NCBI GenBank assembly: GCA_022457155.1
Contig: JAJGOT010000090.1
Span: 744,001-808,000, forward strand
Origin: Cladopsammia gracilis
Taxonomy: Eukaryota > Cnidaria > Anthozoa > Scleractinia > Dendrophylliidae
DNA: 64,000 nucleotides
Direction: 5' to 3'
The position numbers were made by a program, and so were the translations under genes. Positions 56,197 through 64,000 of this stretch are shown here, piece by piece (within the stretch, counting starts at the first letter, position 1; each line of letters opens with the position of its first letter). The notes under the pieces were generated by a model, which did not search any database, was not told the origin of the DNA, and saw only the letters and a program-made list of their open reading frames with translations.

Positions 56197-59100
56197 ATGG
56201 CAGGCATGAAAAAAGGACAAGACAAAAAGAGGCATTACAAAGATCACAGAGACTACCATGAACGTGATCTTCAGATTGCCAAAGAAGTGGGAGACAGGGC
56301 AGGAGAAGGACGCGCGTATGGTAATCTTGGCAACGCCCATGACAGTCTTGGAGATTACAAAAAAGCCATAGACTACCATGAACGTCATCTCCAGATTGCC
56401 AAAGAAGTGGGAGACAGGGCAGGAGAAGGATGCGCGTATGGTAATCTTGGCAACGCCCATGACAGTCTTGGAGATTACAAAAAAGCCATAGACTACCATG
56501 AACGTCATTTCCAGATTGCCAAAGAAGTGGGAGACAGGGCAGGAGAAGGACGCGCGTATGGTAATCTTGGCAACGCCCATTTCCGTCTTGGAGATTACAA
56601 AAAAGCCAAAGACTACCATGAACGTGATCTCCAGATTGCCAAAGAAGTGGGAGACAGGGCAGGAGAAGGATGCGCGTATGGTAATCTTGGCAACGCCCAT
56701 CAAAGTCTTGGAGATTACAAAAAAGCCATAGACTACCATGAACGTGATCTCCAGATTGCCAAAGAAGTGGGAGACAGGGCAGGAGAAGGAGGCGCGTATG
56801 GTAATCTTGGCAACGCCCATCAAAGTCTTGGAGATTACAAAAAAGCCATAGACTACCATGAACGTGATCTCCAGATTGCCAAAGAAGTGGGAGACAGGGC
56901 AGGAGAAGGAGGCGCGTATGGTAATCTTGGCAACGCCCATGACAGTCTTGGAGATTACAAAAAAGCCATAGACTACCATGAACGTCATCTCCAGATTGCC
57001 AAAGAAGTGGGAGACAGGGCAGGAGAAGGAGACGCGTATGGTAATCTTGGCAACGCCCATCAAAGTCTTGGAGATTACAAAAAAGCCATAGACTACCATG
57101 AACGTGATCTCCAGATTGCCAAAGAAGTGGGAGACAGGGCAGGAGAAGGACGCACGTATGCTAATCTTGGCAACGCCCATCACAGTCTTGGAGATTACAA
57201 AAAAGCCATAGACTACCATGAACGTGATCTCCAGATTGCCAAAGAAGTGGAAGACAGGGGAGGAGAAGGAGGCGCGTATGGTAATCTTGGCAACGCCCAT
57301 CAAAGTCTTGGAGATTACCAAAAAGCCATAGACTACCATGAACGTGATCTCCAGATTGCCAAAGAAGTGGGAGACAGGGCAGGAGAAGGAGGCGCGTATG
57401 GTAATCTTGGCAACGCCCATTTCCGTCTTGGAGATTACAAAAAAGCCATAGACTACCATGAACGTCATCTCCAGATTGCCAAAGAAGTGGGAGACAGGGC
57501 AGGAGAAGGACGCGCGTATGCTAATCTTGGCAACGCCCATCACAGTCTTGGAGATTACAAAAAAGCCATAGACTACCATGAACGTGATCTCCAGATTGCC
57601 AAAGAAGTGGGAGACAGGGCAGGAGAAGGAAGCAAGTATGGTAATCTTGGCAACGCCCATTTCCGTCTTGGAGATTACAAAAAAGCCATAGACTACCATG
57701 AACGTCATCTCCAGATTGCCAAAGAAGTGGGAGACAGGGCAGGAGAAGGAGGCGCGTATGCTAATCTTGGCAACGCCCATCACAGTCTTGGAGATTACAA
57801 AAAAGCCATAGACTACCATGAACGTGATCTCCAGATTGCCAAAGAAGTGGGAGACAGGGCAGGAGAAGGATGCGCGTATGGTAATCTTGGCAACGCCCAT
57901 CAAAGTCTTGGAGATTACCAAAAAGCCATAGACTACCATGAACGTGATCTCCAGATTGCCAAAGAAGTGGGAGACAGGGCAGGAGAAGGAGGCGCGTATG
58001 GTAATCTTGGCAACGCCCATCAAAGTCTTGGAGATTACCAAAAAGCCATACACTACCATGAACGTGATCTCCAGATTGCCAAAGAAGTGGGAGACAGGGC
58101 AGGAGAAGGACGCACGTATGGTAATCTTGGCAACGCCCATTTCCGTCTTGGAGATTACAAAAAAGCCATAGACTACCATGAACGTGATCTCCAGATTGCC
58201 AAAGAAGTGGGAGACAGGGCAGGAGAAGGAAAGGCGTATGGTAATCTTGGCAACGCCCATCAAAGTCTTGGAGATTACCAAAAAGCCATAGACTACCATG
58301 AACGTGATCTCCAGATTGCCAAAGAAGTGGGAGACAGGGCAGGAGAAGGACGCACGTATGGTAATCTTGGCAACGCCCATTTCCGTCTTGGAGATTACAA
58401 CAAAGCCATAGACTACCATGAACGTGATCTCCAGATTGCCAAAGAAGTGGGAGACAGGGCAGGAGAAGGATGCGCGTATGGTAATCTTGGCAACGCCCAT
58501 GACAGTCTTGGAGATTACAAAAAAGCCATAGACTACCATGAACGTCATCTCCAGATTGCCAAAGAAGTGGGAAGCAGGGCAGGAGAAGGATGCGCGTATG
58601 GTAATCTTGGCAACGCCCATCAAAGTCTTGGAGATTACAAAAAAGCCATAGATTACCATGAACGTCGTCTCCAGATTGCCAAAGAAGTGGGAGACAGGAC
58701 AGGAGAAGGACGCGCGTATGGTAATCTTGGCAACGCCCATGACAGTCTTGGAGATTACAAAAAAGCCATAGACTACCATGAACGTCATCTCCAGATTGCC
58801 AAAGAAGTGGGAGACAGGGCAGGAGAAGGACGCGCGTATGGTAATCTTGGCAACGCCCATGACAGTCTTGGAGATTACAAAAAAGCCATAGACTACCATG
58901 AACGTCATCTCCAGATTGCCAAAGAAGTGGGAGACAGGTCAGGAGAAGGAGACGCATATATTAATCTTGGCAACGCCTATGACAGTCTTGGAGATTACAA
59001 AAATACCATAGATTGTTATCAGTGCGGCATTACAACGTACAATTATATTAGGTCTAAACTTGATTATAACGATGAGTGGAAAGTTAGTTTTCGAAGCATG

Positions 59101-60441
59101 CATGACGTTGTGTATGCTAGTTTGTGGCGTTTATTTTTAAAGCAAGGCATGACTGTTGAGGCACTGTTTTACGCTGAGCAAGGACGTGCACAGGCTCTAA
59201 TAGATCTTATGGAACTTAAGTATGGATTGCAAACAACCAATGTAGTTTCAGGAAGAGTGAATGTAACTTCATGGGACATATTTAGTTACCTTTCATCAAA
59301 AACAGTTTTTATAGGAATCGACAGAGAAGAAATATTTTTCTGGGTTATTGGAAAAGGACAAGATGTTGAATTGAGAAGAAGACAAATCAACAATGACAAT
59401 AGGATGAGCAATGCCATGACATATTTGCAGTCTCTAATAGAGAATGCGTGCCAGGAAATTGGTGTGGCAGCTGATGTAAGATGCGAAGATCGGTCATTGG
59501 AGAAAGTGAGAGATAAAAAGCGGGAAGATGAAAGATCAAGCAGGCCCCGATATCATTCTTCTTCACACTTCGATACAATTGCTTTACGAACTTTATATGA
59601 TGTCCTTTTTGGCCCGATTGCAGACTTGTTCCAAGGCAAAGAAGTAATATTCGTTCCTGAAGGTCCACTGTGTTTGGCTCCTTATGCTGCATTTATGGAC
59701 CCGACTTTGAAGTACCTTTGTGAAGCTTTCCGAATCCGAGTGCTTCCATCCCTGACTAGTTTGAAATTAATCACAGACTGTGCAGACAACTACCACAGAA
59801 AGACTGGTGCCCTTCTCGTGGGTGATCCGTGGGTACAAGGAGTGACCGAGTTACAGAAGCTGCCATGCGCCAGAAAGGAAGTAGAGATGATTGCGCAAAT
59901 ACTTCGCACTGCACCTCTTATTGGGAGGCAGGCAACAAAAGATGCAGTGTTAAAACGTCTCTCCTCGGTTGCATTGGTGCACATTGCTGCTCATGGTAGT
60001 ATGGAGACAGGAGAAATTGCCCTAGCACCAAACTGTCCAAAGTCTTCCTCAAATCTAAATGCCGCACAAACGCCGGACTTTCTTTTAACCATGAAAGACG
60101 TTTTAAATGTTCAGATACGGGCAAGACTGGTTGTGCTTAGTTGTTGTCATAGTGCTCGTGGGGAGATTAATGCTGAGGGTGTTGTTGGCATTGCACGGGC
60201 ATTCTTGGGTGCTGGTGCTCGTTCTGTACTGGTGTCACTGTGGGCAATTGATGACGAGGCTACTCTGGAGTTTATGAAAAATTTCTACCGACACCTAGTA
60301 AAAGGAAGAAGCGCCAGTGAAGCTCTGAACCAGGCCATGAAATGTATGAGAGAATCTGACATGTTTAGGGCAGTGAAGCACTGGGCTCCATTTGTACTAA
60401 TTGGTGATGATGTCACACTGGAGTTTGATGTAACCAACTAG
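56197..60441 (+). CDS. TPR-CHAT protein (TTC28-like), 23 near-identical TPRs, intronless
   Basis: 1414 residues in one exon. The start is fixed by an in-frame TAA just before the ATG at 56197. Residues 1-22 are basic. Residues about 23-945 are 23 copies of a 40-residue TPR ([38 protein letters not shown]) with exact 120-bp spacing. Then comes a linker with [18 protein letters not shown] and a CHAT protease domain (about 1070-1410). Catalytic candidates are His1266 in VHIAAHGS and Cys1317 in [12 protein letters not shown]; both are present, so the enzyme looks active. There is no signal peptide or membrane segment: cytosolic. CHAT is a caspase/separase-type Cys protease, and the TPRs bind partners. 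The 5' end is duplicated upstream; an acceptor-like gtccttacag at 56098 suggests an untranslated upstream exon. AATAAA at about 60566 may be the poly(A) signal. The name follows animal TTC28; orthology is not shown. Confidence 0.92.
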   Translation: MAGMKKGQDKKRHYKDHRDYHERDLQIAKEVGDRAGEGRAYGNLGNAHDSLGDYKKAIDYHERHLQIAKEVGDRAGEGCAYGNLGNAHDSLGDYKKAIDYHERHFQIAKEVGDRAGEGRAYGNLGNAHFRLGDYKKAKDYHERDLQIAKEVGDRAGEGCAYGNLGNAHQSLGDYKKAIDYHERDLQIAKEVGDRAGEGGAYGNLGNAHQSLGDYKKAIDYHERDLQIAKEVGDRAGEGGAYGNLGNAHDSLGDYKKAIDYHERHLQIAKEVGDRAGEGDAYGNLGNAHQSLGDYKKAIDYHERDLQIAKEVGDRAGEGRTYANLGNAHHSLGDYKKAIDYHERDLQIAKEVEDRGGEGGAYGNLGNAHQSLGDYQKAIDYHERDLQIAKEVGDRAGEGGAYGNLGNAHFRLGDYKKAIDYHERHLQIAKEVGDRAGEGRAYANLGNAHHSLGDYKKAIDYHERDLQIAKEVGDRAGEGSKYGNLGNAHFRLGDYKKAIDYHERHLQIAKEVGDRAGEGGAYANLGNAHHSLGDYKKAIDYHERDLQIAKEVGDRAGEGCAYGNLGNAHQSLGDYQKAIDYHERDLQIAKEVGDRAGEGGAYGNLGNAHQSLGDYQKAIHYHERDLQIAKEVGDRAGEGRTYGNLGNAHFRLGDYKKAIDYHERDLQIAKEVGDRAGEGKAYGNLGNAHQSLGDYQKAIDYHERDLQIAKEVGDRAGEGRTYGNLGNAHFRLGDYNKAIDYHERDLQIAKEVGDRAGEGCAYGNLGNAHDSLGDYKKAIDYHERHLQIAKEVGSRAGEGCAYGNLGNAHQSLGDYKKAIDYHERRLQIAKEVGDRTGEGRAYGNLGNAHDSLGDYKKAIDYHERHLQIAKEVGDRAGEGRAYGNLGNAHDSLGDYKKAIDYHERHLQIAKEVGDRSGEGDAYINLGNAYDSLGDYKNTIDCYQCGITTYNYIRSKLDYNDEWKVSFRSMHDVVYASLWRLFLKQGMTVEALFYAEQGRAQALIDLMELKYGLQTTNVVSGRVNVTSWDIFSYLSSKTVFIGIDREEIFFWVIGKGQDVELRRRQINNDNRMSNAMTYLQSLIENACQEIGVAADVRCEDRSLEKVRDKKREDERSSRPRYHSSSHFDTIALRTLYDVLFGPIADLFQGKEVIFVPEGPLCLAPYAAFMDPTLKYLCEAFRIRVLPSLTSLKLITDCADNYHRKTGALLVGDPWVQGVTELQKLPCARKEVEMIAQILRTAPLIGRQATKDAVLKRLSSVALVHIAAHGSMETGEIALAPNCPKSSSNLNAAQTPDFLLTMKDVLNVQIRARLVVLSCCHSARGEINAEGVVGIARAFLGAGARSVLVSLWAIDDEATLEFMKNFYRHLVKGRSASEALNQAMKCMRESDMFRAVKHWAPFVLIGDDVTLEFDVTN
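56265..58998 (+). repeat. 120-bp coding minisatellite (TPR units)
   Basis: 23 units without a single length change; attgccaaagaagtgg recurs every 120 bases from 56275 to 58915. Most differences lie at a few codons: pair after GNAH (DS, QS, FR or HS), residue after HER (D, H or R), and the pair before YGN (RA, CA, GA, DA, KA, RT, SK). Confidence 0.95.
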
Positions 60442-60978
60442 CCAGCAAGGTAAATAGGGCTGTGTTTATACTCGGGCCTTAACATGCTTGAGATCAAACA
60501 AGGTTATTTTTGAGCGCTTTTGGATTTTGCCACTTAAAGCACTTAAAAAAAGCTCAAAGGAAAAAATAAAAGCTCAGCAAATTATGAAAGTTTAATTAAC
60601 CAAAACTGAAACCAGAATGAAACAATGATCTAAAACGGATTGTCTTGCAATAAACGTCACACAAAAACGAAAAAGATGATACTGAATAGTACCGAATGTA
60701 AATAAACGTTCTTCATCGCCATAATTTGAACTTATGTTAGCTGATTGTTCATTCGCAATATCGTACAATTATTGATCAAAAAATGATTATTTGCACGAGT
60801 ACATTCTAAAGTGTACAATGCTGAATAAATTACAATAACATTACAGTGACTGCTCAACTTTGCTGTTTTTTCTTTTATAGGAAGAAACTGCATTCAGTGA
60901 AAAATGACGTCACTCTTAGGAATTGAACTAGGTATCCATTTGCTCCTGATCATTAGATGGAAAGATCTTCACAAGACA
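60442..60978. other. 3' flank of TPR-CHAT gene
   Basis: Untranslated/intergenic; several AATAAA-like sites. No other gene seen. Confidence 0.4.
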
Positions 60979-61850
60979 GGGGTCTGTACACGACGCAAAA
61001 TGATCTCCAAATAGAACTAAACACGACGCACAATGATCTCGAAGCAAAATGATCCCCAAATCGGAACTGAACACGACGCAAGTATTAACACACGTAGTAT
61101 TCACATTGCGGTTAATTTCCGTCAATTCTAAAATCAATATTTGTGGGTATAAAAATCTAATTATTTTGAACTGTAACAAGGACCGAATATAACTCTCCGA
61201 TTCTTGAAGTAGACACTATTTTACTAGAAGAAGTGAACATAAATACCCGTGAAATTAATTATAAACGAGAAATAGAACAGCTAGGCGATTAAAAATCCTA
61301 AACCTGTTAACGTGTTGCAACGTTTCAACCTGAGCTATATCAAAAAATAGAAAGAACAAAACTGCATGTAATATAAATCCAGATGTGTGTTTGCATGTTG
61401 TATTAGGTAAATGCGCCAGTTGCACCGTTTCACCGTTTCTTCATGTAAAAACGTTTCTGTTGAGATTCCGTCTAAAACGTTAACGCATTTTAAAAGCCGG
61501 TTCACGACATTGTTGTTTCCGACTGATCTTCCGGTAAAAAGTCAAACAAAACAGACGCGACTGCATGGGACGAAACTGATAGCATTTTAGTACTACAGTT
61601 AATAACTTCTGTCTTAGTATAACGGCCAAATGGCTTCCACTTTATTACGGAAAGTTGAAGTCCAGGCAAATGATATTGACTGAAAATAACTCGTTCAATC
61701 GATTAGCCATTGTTAGACCTGAAAAAATTTAACTCTTTCATTTTATTCCGGGGCAGAAACGTCATCCTATTCCATTCCGATAATTCCTTGGGGATCATTT
61801 CGCGTCGTGTTTAGTTCTATTTGGGGATCATTTTGCGTCGTGTACAGGTC
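60979..61850. mobile_element. TIR element with GACGCAAAATGATC subrepeats
   Basis: Left ggtctgtacacgacgcaaaa, right ttttgcgtcgtgtacaggtc. The acacgacgcaaaatgatc motif is repeated about three times at the left and twice inverted at the right. No transposase inside. Confidence 0.6.
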
Positions 61851-61979
61851 TCTTCATTTGTAAAAGAGACTGTCACCTTGTAAATATTCAACAAAATGAA
61901 GCATTTCCCCTGGTGTGCATATTATAGCATATTTTTTTATAATTTCGGGTACGTTATCTACCATTATTAATCTAGACTT

Positions 61980-62090
61980 GCCACAAGTCGACCTCACGAG
62001 TTTCACAGTAAAGCGAGCGAAGGGAGCCTTTGAGGCCGCGAAGCGGCCGAGCGAGCGACGAAGTCGCGAGAGGTCGACTTGTCTCGCTTG
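61980..62090. repeat. GC-rich hairpin
   Basis: caagtcgacct ... aggtcgacttg arms around gaggccgcgaagcggccgag. Confidence 0.5.
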
Positions 62091-62309
62091 AAGAGTTTTC
62101 ATTTGCGTTTCGCGCCAAAAATGTCATTCATATTGTTTCGAAACCGAAACAAAAAAAAAAAACCGTTACCGCAAGTCACGTTTCATTGCGCCTAATACCT
62201 TGTGATTGACAGTTCTGTCCCTAAGGGCTACTCTCGGCTACTCTGATTGGTCTAAGCGCAGCGACCCGTTTTTGGGTCGCTAAAAATGGCGCCAATCAAG
62301 TGTGAAAAG

Positions 62310-62345
62310 TCCTTCGTGCGGCGGGCTATAAATATAAGACGAAGG
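62310..62345 (+). promoter_or_regulatory. Possible TATA-box promoter
   Basis: ggctataaatataag between inverted aagtccttcgt and acgaaggactt, downstream of a GC-rich ggcgccaatcaag. An ATG at 62400 opens a 20-codon frame. No gene found behind it. Confidence 0.2.
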
Positions 62346-62654
62346 ACTTTATTGAAAGTCTATTATTAATCATACACTGTTCATTATCTCGTGTAACTTA
62401 TGGAACAATATTGCGACGCAAAATGCGGTAGTTACGTGTTTAAAGAAAATGGGGTCTTTTAACAAAAAGGACAACGCATTTGATTTTCATTCTGTTTCGA
62501 TAGCAAAATGTCACACGATGAAGATATACAGAATATAGCTGTTACAGCAATACCAATAGAAAGTATTACACGGATTGAGAATAATAAGGGGAAACAGATG
62601 CGATGATCAACAAAACAGGAAAAAATCGAAAATATTAAATCAAAAAGAGGCAGT

Positions 62655-62995
62655 TGCATTAACTAACATGATGCAACTTTTGGGTTAAAATGGGCTTTTT
62701 CCAGCTATTTTGCAACACTTCTTTTTTCTTAACTTTAAACGTAGTGGCAGCATAATTGACACTAGCAGTTGAAAACAGGCTGCGGAACACAAACAAATTA
62801 TGACATTCCTCTAGTTTCTGCCAATATTTTAAGACGCGAGACCCTGTACATAGACCTGTGATTACCTGTCGAAAACTGTTGGCCAGTTTCTCCAACATTG
62901 TCAGCGTTACATCTCGCACAGATAAACTTGTAAATGACACGCGGATGGAGCCCACTATGGACAGGGTCTTTCACAAATGTACACTTGTCTTACAA
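62655..62995 (-). pseudogene. Penelope-like retroelement GIY-YIG tail
   Basis: The minus strand reads HSGLHPRVIYKFICARCNAD, then NVGETGQQFSTGNHRSM, the GIY-YIG nuclease pattern (VYKFxCxxCNxxYVGET) of Penelope-like elements. After a frameshift it ends with KVKKKEVLQNSWKKPILTQK and LHHVS, the typical C-terminus. Usual key Tyr of YVGET is Asn here, so it is dead. Confidence 0.6.
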
Positions 62996-63169
62996 AAAGA
63001 AACAACTAACTTTATGGTTAGATTGCTACAAATAAGATAATTTGAAGTTATATGCAGGGATTGTATTAGAGGGAGGACACGAATAACTGTAGGTGATGCA
63101 CTTGTTGATGGCTCTGTTATTTGAATAGCAAAACGAGTTGTGCGTAGATCTACATCGTTACAACATTTA

Positions 63170-63585
63170 ACAGGGGAGTGGGAGGGTACCGTCGATGCAA
63201 CATGCTATAGGAGAGGGAAGGGCGGTGACATTTGCAACATATGCAGACTACCTCATCGTCGGTGGAACATTCAATAAGGGAGGGGAGGGAGGTGAAGTTT
63301 TCAACATTTTCAACGTATGCAGACTACCTTTCCATGGGTGCAACATTCAAAATGGGGGGAGGGCGGTAAGGTTTCAACATATGCAGACTACCTTACTATT
63401 GGTGCAACATTAAATATGGGAGGGGAGGGAGGTGAAGTTTTCAATATTTTCAACATATCCAGACTACCTTTCCAGCAGTGCAACATTCAATAGGGGAGGG
63501 GAGGTGAAGTTTTCAACATATAGACTTCCTTTCCATCGGTGCAACACTCAATAGGAGAGGGAGGTGACGTTTTCAACATATATTA
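63170..63585. repeat. G-rich minisatellite
   Basis: About six imperfect units of 65-90 bp: ggaggggagggaggtgaagt, ttttcaacatatgcagacta, cctttccatcggtgcaacat. Confidence 0.8.
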
Positions 63586-63908
63586 GTATAAGAAAATTAG
63601 CGAGAAATCGTTTTTTCAAAGTGTATCAACTTTTTTTATGCCAATGGTATGTTAATCGAGGCGAACAGCTTTGTATTATTTCGAAATTTACATTTAGATT
63701 TTGAAAGAGAAAATAGGAATAGCCTTCTGCCTGCTTTCATGTTGCTTCGTCCAGACAGTTGTTTAAAATAAGCCAGTAAAAAACTATTCGTTGTTTTTGA
63801 TTTTCATAAAAGCAACACGACGACAGAGGAATTTTTAAATCTCTGTAATCTATTTTTAGAGTTCAATAGTTGTACATAGATACTAGAAGCGAAGTAGCTA
63901 TGGTCACA

Positions 63909-64000
63909 TGAGTGGAAGTTTGGAAGAAAGCAATGCCGAAGGCGTGTTTGTTTTGAGTTCTCTTTTCTAGAGATGTTTTGTGTTCTCCAAACTTCCACTA
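63909..64000. repeat. Short hairpin at window edge
   Basis: gagtggaagtttggaagaa and ttctccaaacttccacta are inverted copies. The element may run past the window end. Confidence 0.5.

Noticed and set aside
56143..58908. 921-residue minus-strand ORF with repeated hydrophobic units ([15 protein letters not shown])
   Set aside because: Antisense of the TPR block; a 120-bp period keeps several frames open. The plus strand carries the real TPR-CHAT domains.
57761..58957. 398-residue minus-strand ORF
   Set aside because: Another antisense frame of the same repeats.
56265..58998. CRISPR-like regular repeats
   Set aside because: Units have no unique spacers and encode TPRs.

Overview
The window looks like nuclear DNA from a cnidarian, most likely a stony coral or another anthozoan. 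The evidence is spliced genes with GT-AG introns, very dense short inverted-repeat transposons, tRNA-derived SINEs, remnants of several retrotransposon and Crypton-like classes, and a TTC28-like TPR-CHAT gene. The taxonomic call is inference from gene style; no species marker is present. No rRNA, intact tRNA, CRISPR array or bacterial-type operon was found.

Layout. (1) 736-15518, + strand: the 3' part of a multi-exon gene. Thirteen exons join in frame to about 860 codons, plus one alternative last exon. It encodes short collagen-like Gly-X-Y blocks followed by a long, mostly helical region and a Cys-containing tail. I do not recognise the family. The introns are full of MITEs, SINE pieces and a LINE tail. 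(2) 15.5-20.3 kb: nested MITEs, a TTAA-bounded element and a minisatellite. (3) About 20.3-41.4 kb: an array of related 1-1.3 kb units, with ten copies of the core between 21.9 and 36.1 kb. Mobile elements repeatedly interrupt the units, and because the units are alike, neighbouring copies show the empty sites. The region also holds a broken Crypton-type tyrosine recombinase (36974-37655) and a 2.35 kb foldback element bounded by TTAA. (4) 41.4-54.9 kb: more TIR elements, a 3.26 kb foldback element carrying a first-exon-like ATG in both arms, LINE fragments and a hammerhead-ribozyme-like motif. (5) 54965-60441: an intact intronless gene for a 1414-residue TPR-CHAT protein with 23 near-identical 40-residue repeats in perfect 120-bp register, preceded by a 637-bp duplication of its own 5' end. 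(6) 60.4-64.0 kb: a TIR element, a Penelope-like GIY-YIG tail on the minus strand and a G-rich minisatellite.

The strongest biology is the TPR-CHAT gene. Its repeats are homogenised but differ at a few set positions, and variants at neighbouring positions are linked, as if discrete cassettes were being reshuffled beside a caspase-like protease domain. TPR-CHAT proteins are known prokaryotic immune effectors, so an immune or sensor role is a reasonable but unproven inference. The unnamed collagen/helical gene and the unit array with its recurring 62-63 codon ORF are the other candidates for something undescribed.
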